A model generated the notes under the pieces. The model worked only from the letters and a program-made list of their open reading frames with translations. It was not told the origin of the DNA and made no database searches. The translations under genes and the position numbers were made by a program. A DNA stretch of 64,000 nt, from NCBI RefSeq assembly GCF_000819785.1, contig NZ_CDBK01000078.1:1-64000 (forward strand). Direction: 5' to 3'. Below are positions 1 through 9,161 of the stretch, piece after piece (the first letter of the stretch is position 1; every line of letters starts with the position of its first letter). The stretch is from Aeromonas caviae. Its GTDB lineage: Bacteria; Pseudomonadota; Gammaproteobacteria; Enterobacterales; Aeromonadaceae.

Positions 1-91
1 ATTCAAATTGTTAAAGAGCAGGGTCTGAAACTATAACCCTCACCAGCTTGCTTTGCAAGGTGGACCAGACGCGCACTGCGCCGTGCTGATG
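1..91 (-). other. rRNA operon leader (boxB hairpin and boxA), 5' part only
   Basis: Read on the minus strand, positions 20-9 give TGCTCTTTAACA, the boxA antitermination signal of gammaproteobacterial rRNA leaders. Just upstream, positions 63-43 fold into a boxB-like stem (8 bp with one mismatch, 5-nt loop). The order boxB-boxA downstream of a P1-type promoter is that of an rrn leader, so a 16S gene should begin beyond the left edge of the window. No mature rRNA sequence is inside the window. Confidence 0.8.
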
Positions 92-150
92 GAGGCGCAT
101 TATAGGGATATGATTCTCGCTGACAAGCGAAAACTACGTGTTTATTTGAA
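91..150 (-). promoter_or_regulatory. rrn P1-type promoter with GC-rich discriminator
   Basis: On the minus strand there is a -35 TTGTCA (126-121), a 16-bp spacer and a perfect -10 TATAAT (104-99), followed by the GC-rich discriminator GCGCCTCC. This matches the E. coli rrnB P1 core closely. Such a discriminator is known to make rRNA promoters sensitive to ppGpp/DksA and to the initiating nucleotide. The A-rich stretch upstream (about 127-150) could serve as an UP element. The start of transcription is expected near position 90. Confidence 0.85.
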
Positions 151-307
151 AAAGACGCTCAGGTGTTTAATCAACAACCAACAAGACTAAAAAACCATCA
201 ACGATTCATCTAAATGAGCCTGCATACCTTCTCTATCGCTACCAATCGGTACCCGTTTTCGCCACATCAAGATCTACATGCCAGCCACGCCAGGCATACA
301 AAAATGA

Positions 308-329
308 AAAGGGCCCCTCGGGGCCCTTC
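308..329 (-). terminator. Rho-independent terminator of erpA
   Basis: On the minus strand, GGGCCCC-GAG-GGGCCC is followed by TTTTCATTTTT, about 20 nt beyond the erpA stop codon. Confidence 0.8.
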
Positions 330-348
330 ATATCACGCGGCTTGTAGA

Positions 349-699
349 TCAGATGGAAAAACTGGAACCGCAACCGCAGGTCGTCGTGGCGTTGGGGTTG
401 GTCACGGTGAAACGGGAACCTTCCAGGCCTTCGGTGTAATCCACGCTGCCGCCGACCAGGTATTGCAGGCTCATGGGATCGATCACCATGGTGACGCCGC
501 TCTTCTCGACCACGGTATCGCCATCATTGATTTTCTCGTCAAACGTGAAACCGTACTGGAAACCGGAGCAGCCCCCCCCAGTGATGTAGACCCGCAACTT
601 GAGTTCGGGATTCTCTTCTTCGGTGATCAAGGTCTTTACCTTGTTGGCTGCCGCATCCGTCATCTGGATGGGCAAGGGGGCTTCTGCTACTGCACTCAT
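349..699 (-). CDS. erpA: Iron-sulfur cluster insertion protein ErpA
   Basis: ErpA is an A-type carrier that delivers [2Fe-2S]/[4Fe-4S] clusters to apoproteins, notably isoprenoid-synthesis enzymes and respiratory complexes. The 116-residue product has the family's three cysteines: C44 in GGGCSGFQY, and C108 and C110 in the C-terminal CGCG motif. The start chosen gives MSAVAEAP and is preceded by GAGG; a longer reading to 753 has no ribosome site and no family support. It is a single gene followed by its own terminator. In E. coli erpA also sits near clcA and hemL, so the neighbourhood supports the name. Confidence 0.97.
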   Translation of the reverse strand: MSAVAEAPLPIQMTDAAANKVKTLITEEENPELKLRVYITGGGCSGFQYGFTFDEKINDGDTVVEKSGVTMVIDPMSLQYLVGGSVDYTEGLEGSRFTVTNPNATTTCGCGSSFSI

Positions 700-788
700 T
701 GCTGACCTCACAACCGTTACATCCACAAACATGGAAACCGCGAAATTATCCAATACCCGACCATTTAGTTCAAGTATTCACCACTCTC

Positions 789-1481
789 TTACTGTGCTGC
801 CGGCAAGGGGGCTGGTTGAGCGATCAGAGGCTTGAGCACCTCGTTCCACTCAGCAACCAGCTCCTGGGCCGGTTGCCGACCCTCCTTCGGGATGAGGATT
901 CTCACCCTGTCCGGGATGAAGCCTGAGGGAAGCTGCCAATTGCCCTCCAAGAGCTGGAAGTATCGCAACGCGTAGCGTCCCTCCCCCACCTTCATGCCAA
1001 GATCCCGGCCACTGAGGATCCTGGGCTTGTCAGCCAGACTGCCTTCGAGCCGGATCTGCACCTGCCCCCGAAACAGCTCCCGCTTCTTGGCGGGTTGTGT
1101 GAGCGCCAGACGATAGTGGTAGCGACCCGGCACACTCGTCTCCTGCACTGTCAGATTGTCGATGGATACCCCCACCTGTTCGCCGGTGGGACGCATGATG
1201 CGCTCGAAGAAGGCCAGCTGACGTTTCTGCTCCTGTACCTGGGCTTCCTGATCCTTGAGCGTCTGCTGAAGTTGTTCGAAGGCGGCCTTCTGGGTCGCCA
1301 GCAGGGTCTCCCTGACGCCGAGATCCGTCTTCAGTTGTGCAATGGCCTTGCTCTGACGCTCCAACGTCTCTTGCTGCACCGTCATCAGGCTGCTCTGAGC
1401 CAGCTCCTGTCTGTTCCCGACGACATAACCGATACATGCCCCCACGGCCAGCACCACCAATAACTTCACGATTTGGGACAT
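789..1481 (-). CDS. Single-pass membrane protein with coiled coil (DUF6776-like)
   Basis: A 230-residue protein of unknown function. Residues about 5-22 form one hydrophobic segment (IVKLLVVLAVGACIGYVV). They are followed by about 80 residues rich in Q, E, K and L with heptad character, predicted to be a coiled coil, then a soluble C-terminal domain. The arrangement suggests an inner-membrane anchor with a periplasmic domain and resembles proteins annotated as DUF6776; that family assignment is from memory and not verified. The start giving MSQIVKLL has AGAGG six bases upstream; ATGs further upstream (1505, 1541) lack such a site. The gene ends 90 bp before erpA. Confidence 0.75.
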   Translation of the reverse strand: MSQIVKLLVVLAVGACIGYVVGNRQELAQSSLMTVQQETLERQSKAIAQLKTDLGVRETLLATQKAAFEQLQQTLKDQEAQVQEQKRQLAFFERIMRPTGEQVGVSIDNLTVQETSVPGRYHYRLALTQPAKKRELFRGQVQIRLEGSLADKPRILSGRDLGMKVGEGRYALRYFQLLEGNWQLPSGFIPDRVRILIPKEGRQPAQELVAEWNEVLKPLIAQPAPLPAAQ

Positions 1482-1568
1482 AAGGCCTCTTCTATATGCC
1501 GACATCAACACGGCCGGTTTCTTTTCACTATACGCGACCATGCCGGATTGATACGGATAAACAAAGAG

Positions 1569-2963
1569 TTAACCGGTCGCGATGCTGCTTTCACCCCGGT
1601 TTTGACGCGCAGCAAGCCGTAAAGTTCGCTCCAGGATCTGGGAATAGATGGGACGCCCCCCCAACCATTGCGCCACCAGGGTTGCCCCTATGGTGGTGAT
1701 CATCATGGGCAGGATCAGCTGATAGTTGTCTGTCATCTCGGTCACCAGCACGATGCCTGTAATGGGGGCACGCACGGTGGCGGCGAAGAGCGCCCCCATG
1801 CCGGCGATGGCAAAGGCGCCCGGTTCGATGCCGAGATCGGGAAATGCAGAGTGGAACAGGTGACCAAAGATCACCCCGAACAGGGTGCCCAGCGCCAGGG
1901 TCGGCGCAAAGACACCACCAGGGGCCCCCGAGCAAAAGCAGATGAGGGTACCCACCAGTCGCACCGAGAAGATGATGAAGAGGGTCGCCATCGCATAGTC
2001 TCCCCCCGTCAGATGCGGGATGAGCTCGATTCCCCCTCCAGTGACCGAAGGGGCGAACAGCGACAGCATGCCAAAGGTTCCAGCCACCCCCATGCCGATG
2101 ATGACGAAACGGTGGCGCTTGTTCTGATGCAATGCCAGATAACCATCCTGACAGGCGAGCACCAGCTTGTTGAAGACGAACCCCAGCACACCAAAGCAGC
2201 CCCCCATGAAAAGAAACAGCCAGAGCGCCTTCAAGGCCGGAGCGTCGTAGTGAGGCAGCATGATGACGGGGGATTGCCCTTTCATGTTCTGCAGCATCAG
2301 GGTCGCCATGACGGCCGAAATCCCGACCGCCTTGATGGCGAGGAAGGAGTAGCGAAATTGCGGTCGCATCTCTTCCATGACAAACAGTATCCCTGCCAGC
2401 GGGGCATTGAAGGCCGCAGCGAGACCACCCGCCGCACCGGCAGCCAGCAGGGCATGGCCATGCTCCTTGGGCAACCGGAAGATATCCGCCACCATCTTGC
2501 CGAGGTTGCCCCCTATCTGCACCGAGGGCCCCTCTCGCCCCAGCACCATGCCGGAACTCAGGGTACAGACCCCGCCAAAAAACTTCACCGGCAACACCCG
2601 CCACCAGCGTACCGGGCGCAGGTCGTCCATGGCCCCTTCAATTTCCGGGATACCGGATCCCCCCGCCTCGGGGGCAAAGGCATGAGTGAGGAAATAGCCG
2701 ACCAACCCCAGCAGGGCGCTGAAACCAAAGCCGAGCAGGCCGAGCTGCCACCAGGGGCGATCGGCCAGCAAGTCGACACGCTGCTGGGCCAGCCAGTGAA
2801 CGCAAGACTCGAACAATCCGCACACCAGACCTGCCAGCAGGCCGACCAGGGCCGCCAACAGGAGCACCAGCAGCGGCATCTTGTCCCGCCGTATCAGGCG
2901 CTGCAAGACTGGAGGACGACGCAGCGAGGCCGCGTCGGCGGAAGGAATGGCTTGTTGCTCCAT
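1569..2963 (-). CDS. clcA: H+/Cl- exchange transporter ClcA
   Basis: A CLC-family antiporter exchanging two chloride ions for one proton, used in extreme acid resistance. The 464-residue membrane protein shows the selectivity-filter motifs GSGIPE and GREGPSVQ (gating glutamate), the internal proton glutamate in VMEEMRPQFRYS, and the chloride-coordinating tyrosine in RPIYSQIL. These match the S107, E148, E203 and Y445 positions of E. coli ClcA. Many hydrophobic helices cover residues about 30-440. It is divergent from hemL, as expected from synteny with E. coli. Its stop lies about 90 bp upstream of the next minus-strand gene. Confidence 0.96.
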   Translation of the reverse strand: MEQQAIPSADAASLRRPPVLQRLIRRDKMPLLVLLLAALVGLLAGLVCGLFESCVHWLAQQRVDLLADRPWWQLGLLGFGFSALLGLVGYFLTHAFAPEAGGSGIPEIEGAMDDLRPVRWWRVLPVKFFGGVCTLSSGMVLGREGPSVQIGGNLGKMVADIFRLPKEHGHALLAAGAAGGLAAAFNAPLAGILFVMEEMRPQFRYSFLAIKAVGISAVMATLMLQNMKGQSPVIMLPHYDAPALKALWLFLFMGGCFGVLGFVFNKLVLACQDGYLALHQNKRHRFVIIGMGVAGTFGMLSLFAPSVTGGGIELIPHLTGGDYAMATLFIIFSVRLVGTLICFCSGAPGGVFAPTLALGTLFGVIFGHLFHSAFPDLGIEPGAFAIAGMGALFAATVRAPITGIVLVTEMTDNYQLILPMMITTIGATLVAQWLGGRPIYSQILERTLRLAARQNRGESSIATG

Positions 2964-3011
2964 GGATAATCACGCTCATCTAACGAGGACCAGACACACC
3001 TCGGCCTCGGC

Positions 3012-3040
3012 TGCCCAGCTCTGGGCCTTTCTGCTATAGT
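3012..3040 (+). promoter_or_regulatory. Possible hemL promoter
   Basis: An extended -10 (TGC-TATAGT, ending at 3040) lies 132 bp upstream of hemL, with a weak -35 candidate 17 bp further up. It is called from similarity to consensus only. Confidence 0.35.
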
Positions 3041-3172
3041 CGGCCCGTTTCATGTATCACGGGCGAGAGTCCGGGGCGAGAGCGCAAAGCATACTCCTCC
3101 CGCCATCCCCTGCCGAGCCGCAATCGGCAGCCTGCGCCCGGGTAACGACCAAAATCCCATTAAGGATGATCC

Positions 3173-4459
3173 ATGTCAAAATCAGATCAGCTGTTTGAAC
3201 AGGCCCGCCAGACCATTCCCGGTGGCGTCAACTCACCGGTCCGCGCCTTCAACGGGGTCGGCGGCACACCCCGCTTCATCGATCACGCCGATGGCGCCTA
3301 CCTCTATGACGTGGATGGTCAGGCCTATGTGGATTACATCGGTTCCTGGGGTCCCATGCTGCTGGGCCACAACCACCCGGCCATCAAGGCCGCGGTCATC
3401 AAGGCGGTGGAGAAGGGACTGAGCTACGGTGCCCCAACCGAGATCGAAGTGCTGATGGCCGAGAAGGTGCGCCAGATCGTCCCCTCCATGGAGCAGGTGC
3501 GGATGGTCAACTCCGGCACCGAAGCGACCATGAGCGCCATCCGGCTGGCCCGCGGCTACACCGGTCGCGACAAGATCGTCAAGTTTGAAGGCTGCTACCA
3601 CGGCCATGCCGACTCCCTGCTGGTCAAGGCCGGTTCCGGCGCCCTCACCCTGGGTCAGCCCAACAGCCCGGGCGTACCGGCCGATTTCGCCAAACACACG
3701 CTCACCTGTGTCTTTAACGATCTGGATTCGGTGCGCGAAGCCTTTACCCAGTACGGCAGCGAGATCGCCTGTATCATCGTCGAGCCGGTAGCCGGCAACA
3801 TGAACTGCATCCCGCCGGTGCCCGGCTTCCTGGAAGGGCTGCGCGCCATTTGTGACGAATTCGGCGCCCTGCTGATCCTGGACGAGGTGATGACCGGCTT
3901 CCGCGTCTCCCTGCGCGGTGCCCAGGGCCACTACAACATCGACCCGGATCTCACCACCCTCGGCAAGATCATCGGTGCCGGCATGCCGGTAGGCGCCTTC
4001 GGCGGCAAGAAGAAGGTGATGCAGCACATCGCCCCGACCGGCCCCGTCTATCAGGCTGGTACCCTCTCCGGCAACCCGGTGGCCATGGCCGCCGGCCTCA
4101 CCATGCTGGACCTGCTGCTGGAGCCGGGCCTCTATGAGCAGCTGAGCGCCAAGACCGCCCGTGTCGCCGAGGGGCTGAAAGCCGCCGCCGCCAGGCACGG
4201 CATCCCGCTTGCCATCAACTACGTGGGCGGCATGTTCGGCTTCTTCTTCACCGACGAGCCCGAGATCACCCGCTACGAGCAGGTCACTCGCTGCGACATG
4301 GAACGCTTCAAGCGCTTCTACCATCTGATGCTGGAAGAGGGTGTCTATCTGGCTCCGAGCGCCTACGAGGCGGGCTTCCTGTCGCTGGCCCACGGCGACA
4401 AGGAGATCGAACACACTCTGGCGGCCGCCGAGCGCAGCTTCGCCAAGCTGGCTGGCTGA
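3173..4459 (+). CDS. hemL: Glutamate-1-semialdehyde 2,1-aminomutase HemL
   Basis: A PLP-dependent enzyme converting glutamate-1-semialdehyde to 5-aminolevulinate, the committed precursor of haem, sirohaem and B12. The 428 residues are full length for the family and start with [11 protein letters not shown], as in other HemL proteins. The PLP lysine is in the [16 protein letters not shown] segment near residue 265; GCYHGH and LDEVMTGFR are further conserved aminotransferase class III motifs. AAGGA lies about seven bases before the ATG. A terminator follows at once, so this is a single-gene unit. Its product feeds sirohaem made by CysG, which is also encoded in the window. Confidence 0.98.
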   Translation: MSKSDQLFEQARQTIPGGVNSPVRAFNGVGGTPRFIDHADGAYLYDVDGQAYVDYIGSWGPMLLGHNHPAIKAAVIKAVEKGLSYGAPTEIEVLMAEKVRQIVPSMEQVRMVNSGTEATMSAIRLARGYTGRDKIVKFEGCYHGHADSLLVKAGSGALTLGQPNSPGVPADFAKHTLTCVFNDLDSVREAFTQYGSEIACIIVEPVAGNMNCIPPVPGFLEGLRAICDEFGALLILDEVMTGFRVSLRGAQGHYNIDPDLTTLGKIIGAGMPVGAFGGKKKVMQHIAPTGPVYQAGTLSGNPVAMAAGLTMLDLLLEPGLYEQLSAKTARVAEGLKAAAARHGIPLAINYVGGMFGFFFTDEPEITRYEQVTRCDMERFKRFYHLMLEEGVYLAPSAYEAGFLSLAHGDKEIEHTLAAAERSFAKLAG

Positions 4460-4478
4460 CAAGCCGCAAGATGTGCAG

Positions 4479-4502
4479 AGGGCCCCGATGGGGCCTTTTT
4501 TG
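4479..4502 (+). terminator. Rho-independent terminator of hemL
   Basis: GGCCCC-GAT-GGGGCC followed by six T residues, starting about 20 bp after the hemL stop. Confidence 0.85.
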
Positions 4503-4657
4503 TTTGCTCGTCCCGACAAGGCACCATAGTGGTGCATCCTTAAGTCCCTCACCGGAGCCTTGCCACCTGCTGGTGCGCCGCGCCGTACACGGGCTGTCAT
4601 AAATCGGGCCCACAATTTGCAGGCCCCTGCTCAGGAGCCCATTGGACCGAGGTGTAT

Positions 4658-5470
4658 ATGGCAGAGATGAGCCCCATCGATGTGCTGCGGCGCTATCAGG
4701 AGTACGAAACCGAGCTGGCCCCCCTGCTGCTGGGGCTGCTCACCCTCCCCGAGGCATCTCTCAAGACCTATGCCTTCGTCGAGGAGGTGAAGAGCCTGGC
4801 CCCCCAGATCAGGCCAGCCATACTGGCGCCCGTTCCGGCGGCCCAGGGGCAGCTGCGCCTGCTGGTGCAGGGCCATGGCCGGGAGCTGGAGATCAACCTG
4901 CACCAGCTGATCGCCTGGCTGATGGGGGACAGGGAGCGGCGGCGCGCCATTCCCTGGTTCAGGGCCGTCTACGTCGTCCTGAGTCTGGCCCTGTTTCTCA
5001 TCGTCGGCACCCTCATCTGGCACGGGCTGGAACAGCTCTATCTGCTCCTGTGCGGCACCCAGCAGAACCGGCTGGGGGCCTTCAGCGCCATCATCTTCCT
5101 CACGCTCGCGCTGGCGGTGTTCGATCTCGGCAAGACCATCCTCGAAGAGGAGGTGCTGCTGCATAAGGACATCTTCCGCCACAGCGCCATCCGGCGCACC
5201 ATTACCCGCTTTATCGCCGCCATCCTGATCGCGGTCTCCATCGAGGGGTTGCTGCTGCTGTTCAAGGGATCCCTCGGCCAGAGCGAACTGCTCTGGCCTG
5301 CGGTGGGGGTGATGGGGTGCGCCGTGGGGTTGCTACTGGCGCTGGGGCTCTATGTGTTTCTCGGTGCCAGGGCGGAAGCCGCACTGGTCGCCTCCAGCCA
5401 GCAGACCGCTCACTCGGAGGGGGCTGCCAGAGGCATCAGAAGACGCGCCAGAACCGGGCGAGCGGGATGA
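4658..5470 (+). CDS. Four-helix inner-membrane protein of unknown function
   Basis: A 270-residue protein not recognised as a named family. The N-terminal about 95 residues are soluble and rich in Leu and Glu. Four hydrophobic segments follow: one around VVLSLALFLIVGTLIW, one around AIIFLTLALAVFDLG, one around FIAAILIAVSIEGLLLLF, and one around GLLLALGLYVFL. An acidic motif, KTILEEEVL, lies between helices 2 and 3. The tail is basic. ATG at 4658 is preferred over the in-frame GTG at 4652 because GAGG lies at a normal distance from it. I recall similar proteins annotated loosely as glycosylation-pathway proteins, but nothing in this sequence shows that role. Confidence 0.7.
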   Translation: MAEMSPIDVLRRYQEYETELAPLLLGLLTLPEASLKTYAFVEEVKSLAPQIRPAILAPVPAAQGQLRLLVQGHGRELEINLHQLIAWLMGDRERRRAIPWFRAVYVVLSLALFLIVGTLIWHGLEQLYLLLCGTQQNRLGAFSAIIFLTLALAVFDLGKTILEEEVLLHKDIFRHSAIRRTITRFIAAILIAVSIEGLLLLFKGSLGQSELLWPAVGVMGCAVGLLLALGLYVFLGARAEAALVASSQQTAHSEGAARGIRRRARTGRAG

Positions 5471-5516
5471 CATACCAACGCGGGGTGCCCGTGCAGGCGG
5501 GCCTCGCCGACGCCAG

Positions 5517-6419
5517 CTAGCTCGTCGCCTCTGCCAGCGCGGGCGCTGGCTGTCGCCGCGCCGCCCGCCAGGAGGCGTACATGGTCCAGGAGGTATAGAT
5601 GACGATGAAGGCCACCAGCCATTTGAGCATCTCCATCTCCATGGATTTGACCAGCATGGCCGCCAGCACCACGCCGATGGGGCCGAAGATGGCCACCGCC
5701 AGCACGGCCCGCGCATCGAAAGCCCCCTTGCGGATGAAGGTCCCCGCCGAGAAGACGCTGAGAACGGCGGTGGATCCCATCATGATGGGGAAGGCCACCA
5801 GCGGGTTCATGCCGAGCAGATAGACCAGGGTCATGCAGGGGGCGAACAGGCCGATACCGACGTTCATCAGGGCTCCGAACAGGAAGTTGCCGGCAAGGGC
5901 GATCCCCAGCTTGTAACCGCTCAGCCCCATGGCCTCGCCACCGAGGGGGAAGAGCCCGAGCAGGCCGGCAAAGATGAGACCGGCGACCACCAGTAGGGAG
6001 ACCGCCATCACCAGCCGGATGGTCTGGCGATCAAAGGAGGCCACGTAACGGGCGCCCCAGGCCGCACCGGCTGCTGCCGCCGCCATCATGCTGATGAGGG
6101 TCATGGGATCCACGTTGACCACGCCGATGAAGATGAGAGCCTGGGTCACGGTCGGCAGCACGCACTGGCCGTTGAGGGTACCGGGCAGCACCCGATCATC
6201 GATCAGCCTGAACTGCTTGTAGCAGGCGGTCTTCACCGCAAAGCTCCCTACCCCCAGGGTATCGAGAAAATTGGCCACAAAGCCGATGGCCGCCACCGGC
6301 CAGAAAGGGGTGGCTTCGAGCTGGCCATGACGCCGTTTGTGCCACCAGGCACGGACCAGCATAACGAGAAAGACCAGGGCACAACCGATAAACAAGAGAC
6401 GCAGAAAAGTGACAAGCAT
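5517..6419 (-). CDS. TSUP-family (TauE/SafE) anion permease
   Basis: A 300-residue polytopic membrane protein with the repeated small-residue helices typical of the TauE/SafE superfamily (IGFVANFLDTLGVGSF and, in the second half, GIGLFAPCMTLVYLLGMNP). Members move sulfite, sulfoacetate or other organosulfur anions; the substrate here is unknown. About eight transmembrane helices can be counted. GGAGG precedes the ATG. It is convergent with the plus-strand membrane gene ending at 5470 and has no obvious operon partner. Confidence 0.85.
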   Translation of the reverse strand: MLVTFLRLLFIGCALVFLVMLVRAWWHKRRHGQLEATPFWPVAAIGFVANFLDTLGVGSFAVKTACYKQFRLIDDRVLPGTLNGQCVLPTVTQALIFIGVVNVDPMTLISMMAAAAAGAAWGARYVASFDRQTIRLVMAVSLLVVAGLIFAGLLGLFPLGGEAMGLSGYKLGIALAGNFLFGALMNVGIGLFAPCMTLVYLLGMNPLVAFPIMMGSTAVLSVFSAGTFIRKGAFDARAVLAVAIFGPIGVVLAAMLVKSMEMEMLKWLVAFIVIYTSWTMYASWRAARRQPAPALAEATS

Positions 6420-6640
6420 GGGGAGACCTCCAACAACGGGCGGCGATTCTAAGGCAGCGGAGGGAAAAAATCCTGGCCAGGATCATGAGAGGACGGATGC
6501 AAACGTTTGGCCCCGACTATTTTGGCTGGCAGAACCCGAATGGGGCTATCCATACTGGTTGGGAGGGCGACAGCCCGGGCTCATCGGGCGTAGTCCTGGT
6601 CATTTCGCGACGACCACAGCACCGGTGAGGCGTAAACGAA

Positions 6641-6664
6641 AGAAGGCGGGGTGACCCGCCTTCT
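6641..6664. terminator. Stem-loop terminator downstream of lpxT
   Basis: AAGGCGGG/CCCGCCTT stem with a short loop and T-rich flanks on both strands, located 15 bp beyond the lpxT stop. It could work in both directions. The remaining bases between 6420 and 6640 show no gene I can support. Confidence 0.65.
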
Positions 6665-6678
6665 TTTTTCATTCTCCG

Positions 6679-7362
6679 TCAGGCAATCCAGCGTGGCAAC
6701 CGGGGAGCCAGGCGGTCGATCAGGCGATCCGACACGGGAGTGAGCAACAGCAGCGGCAGGCAGATCAGGGAGAGGCAAAGAGCGCCTACATAGACGTCCG
6801 TCATCCAGTGCGCACCCGCCAGGATGCGGGGCGCCGAAAACAGGGGCACCATCACCACCGCAACCACCCCGGCCCAGCGCGGCAGATAGCGCAGGGCAAA
6901 ACCGGCGAAGATCATCAGGAAGAGGGCGTGATCACCGGGGAAGCTGTCACCGGCGGAGTCCTTGGTGGGAATCGCACTGATCTCGGTCAGGCGCAGTGCC
7001 CCGTCCACCATCAGGGTGGGGCTGGGACGGCTGACCGGCAACAGATGCCCGAGCTGATTGATCACCAGGGCCCCCAGCAGCATCACGACCCCCATGGCCA
7101 CCAGACGACGGCGCTCCTGCCCGTCGGCACGGAAGAAGCAACTGGCGAGGATCCCGCCCATGCAGGCCAGCGCGGCCAGATCGAACAGGCGGTTGTTGGT
7201 GATGGCCACCAGATCGGCCCAACGGGGGGAGTGGCCAATCCAGCCATTGACCAGCTGGAAGAGGGCGAGATCCCACCCATCCCAGGGGCCGTGCTCAGGC
7301 AGGGCGCCCCAACTGAAGGCGATGAGGCCCCCGGCCAGATAGAAAGGAATGAACTTGCTCAT
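6679..7362 (-). CDS. lpxT: Lipid A 1-diphosphate synthase LpxT (PAP2 family)
   Basis: LpxT transfers a phosphate from undecaprenyl diphosphate to lipid A at the periplasmic face, recycling the carrier and making the 1-diphosphate form. The 227-residue protein has PAP2 signature motifs (a first motif with RPSPTL, SFPGDHA with the catalytic His, and GAHWMTD with the second His). It resembles E. coli LpxT (YeiU) over its whole length, including ALTNNR-like, PTKD and LTPxSDRLI motifs. Six hydrophobic segments are visible. A related undecaprenyl pyrophosphatase is the main alternative, but the LpxT-specific motifs make it less likely. It is divergent from the DUF2937 gene. Confidence 0.87.
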   Translation of the reverse strand: MSKFIPFYLAGGLIAFSWGALPEHGPWDGWDLALFQLVNGWIGHSPRWADLVAITNNRLFDLAALACMGGILASCFFRADGQERRRLVAMGVVMLLGALVINQLGHLLPVSRPSPTLMVDGALRLTEISAIPTKDSAGDSFPGDHALFLMIFAGFALRYLPRWAGVVAVVMVPLFSAPRILAGAHWMTDVYVGALCLSLICLPLLLLTPVSDRLIDRLAPRLPRWIA

Positions 7363-7564
7363 GCCGACGTGTCCTTCGAAAAACGCTCATTCTAGGCCAG
7401 CCGCAAGATGATTTGCATCACAAAAGTGTAAGAATTCGTGTAACAAAGGTATTCCATCGGCTCTTCTTTTGGCGCCGCCGACCAGGTGGGCAAGCGCGCC
7501 CCCTCCTTGGCTCTCCCACCGGTTGCGGCTAGTATGGGCGCTCCCTTCGTTCAGGATGATGATG

Positions 7565-8080
7565 ATGCGCAGCTACCTTCGCATGATGTTGTTTGCCCTC
7601 GGTTTGCTGGCAGGTGTACAGATCCCCGGGCTGGTCGATCTCTACTTCCAGCGGCTGGATGCCCGGCTGCAGCAGGCAGGTCTGGCGCTGGCCCCCTTCC
7701 AGCGCACGGCGGACCAGCACTTCAATGGCGATCTGCAGGCGCTGGTCGCCCATTACGGTGCCAGCCAGGATCCCGTCTTCACCCAGGATGCCACCAGCCT
7801 CCAGCAACTGGTGAACCAGCAGCAGCACCTTCAGGGGGAGATCGCCGTGCGGGAGAGCCCCTGGTACCAGCAGCTCTCCCACCTGTTGCTGCGCGCCGAT
7901 CCCACCCTCTGGCAGGATACCCTGCACAACTACGGCTATGTGGTCCCCCTCAAACAGGCCGCCATTTTCTGCGGCGTGGCGGCGGGTCTGCTGACCTCCC
8001 TGACGGGGGATCTGCTGCTCGGCCTCCTGCTGCTGCCATTTCGCTCCCGCCAGCGCGTCCCCCGTCACGGCCTGCGCTGA
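7565..8080 (+). CDS. DUF2937 family membrane protein
   Basis: A roughly 171-residue protein with a hydrophobic N-terminal helix (LFALGLLAGVQIPGLVDLY) and a C-terminal helical hairpin (FCGVAAGLLTSLTGDLLLGLLLLPF). The middle is a soluble Gln-rich stretch. The layout and the opening motif match DUF2937. Four consecutive in-frame ATG codons (7556, 7559, 7562, 7565) follow TCAGG, so the true start is uncertain; the last is best spaced. Function is unknown. Confidence 0.7.
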   Translation: MRSYLRMMLFALGLLAGVQIPGLVDLYFQRLDARLQQAGLALAPFQRTADQHFNGDLQALVAHYGASQDPVFTQDATSLQQLVNQQQHLQGEIAVRESPWYQQLSHLLLRADPTLWQDTLHNYGYVVPLKQAAIFCGVAAGLLTSLTGDLLLGLLLLPFRSRQRVPRHGLR

Positions 8081-8092
8081 TCCCCTCTCACT

Positions 8093-8120
8093 GCCAACCG
8101 GGGTGCCCGCCCCGGTTGGC
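8093..8120. terminator. Stem-loop between convergent genes
   Basis: A perfect 11-bp stem (GCCAACCGGGG with CCCCGGTTGGC) and a 6-nt loop lie between the DUF2937 gene and the convergent lysR-type gene. There is no long T tract on either side, so it may be a weak or bidirectional terminator. Confidence 0.55.
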
Positions 8121-8122
8121 GG

Positions 8123-9004
8123 CTACTCGAAGGGTTCGAGATAGGCTTCTATGGCCTTCTTCAGCCAGGCCAGCACCTGGCCGTGATGGGCGTTCTCCGA
8201 CAGATAGACTCCGTAATCGCGCCACTGCAGGCTGAACTTGTGCTTCAGGGTCAGCAGCTCCCCCTGGCGCAGCTGGCTCTGGATAAGGGGTGAAGGCAGC
8301 ACCGCCCAGCCCAGACCATCCAGCACCGCATCCCGCATCAGTTCGAAACTCGACAACCCGATATGCTGCCCCCCGATGGGCAGCAGGCTCTTGACCGAAA
8401 ACGCGTCCACATAGGAGAGAGTGACCTGGGTGTGATCGGTCAGATCCTGCTGCAACACCCGCTTCAGCCCAGCCAGCGGGTGGCTTGGCGCCACCACCAT
8501 CAGGGTGCGGATCGGGTTGAGCACGTCGATGCAAAGACCGCTGCGCTCCTGTTCCTCGGTGATGAGGCCGAAGGCGGCATCCACGAACCCCTCTTCCACC
8601 AGGGCCGGCAGCTCCGGCGGTGAGGCCAGCACCAGGGAGATGCTGGTGCCCGGAAACTGGCGACGCAGCGCCCCCAGCATCTCGCGCCATACCACCTCGG
8701 GAATGGCGTCGTCCCGGGCTACCCGCAGCGCCACCTCGGCACCGGAGGCATGGTGCTCGCACTTGAGCTTCAGGCTGTTGGCGGCCTGCAACAGCCGCCG
8801 ACAGTCGTCCAGCACTTGCTCGCCGATTTCGGTCAGTCGGCTCTGGTTCGCCCCTCGTTCGAAAAGTTCGACGCCAAGCTCCACTTCCAGGGTTGCAATC
8901 GCCGAGCTCACGGCGCTGCGACTCTTGCCAAGTCGTCTGGCGGCATTGGCTATCGAACCACTGTCTGCTGTTTCTACAAAGAGTTGTATCTGATTTAGCT
9001 TCAT
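8123..9004 (-). CDS. LysR-type transcriptional regulator
   Basis: A 293-residue LTTR. The N-terminal winged helix-turn-helix (residues about 3-62, with GSIANAARRLGKSRSAVSSA) is followed by a periplasmic-binding-protein-like effector domain (about 90-290). It is transcribed divergently from the mdtJ/mdtI-like pair with 157 bp between starts. That is the classical LTTR arrangement, so the SMR pair is its most likely target. The effector cannot be read from the sequence. Confidence 0.92.
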   Translation of the reverse strand: MKLNQIQLFVETADSGSIANAARRLGKSRSAVSSAIATLEVELGVELFERGANQSRLTEIGEQVLDDCRRLLQAANSLKLKCEHHASGAEVALRVARDDAIPEVVWREMLGALRRQFPGTSISLVLASPPELPALVEEGFVDAAFGLITEEQERSGLCIDVLNPIRTLMVVAPSHPLAGLKRVLQQDLTDHTQVTLSYVDAFSVKSLLPIGGQHIGLSSFELMRDAVLDGLGWAVLPSPLIQSQLRQGELLTLKHKFSLQWRDYGVYLSENAHHGQVLAWLKKAIEAYLEPFE

Positions 9005-9161
9005 GACTTCAAACTGGCGGCAGATTATTCCATCACCACCTTATCCCCTGCCCCGCCCCCAAGGCAAACAAGCAGCGACAGCTTTCTCGACGCTCAGCGA
9101 TAACCTTGCCCGTTTCGGGTGCCGTTATCCTCTCTTCGTCGCAGCAACAGAAGGAAACTGC

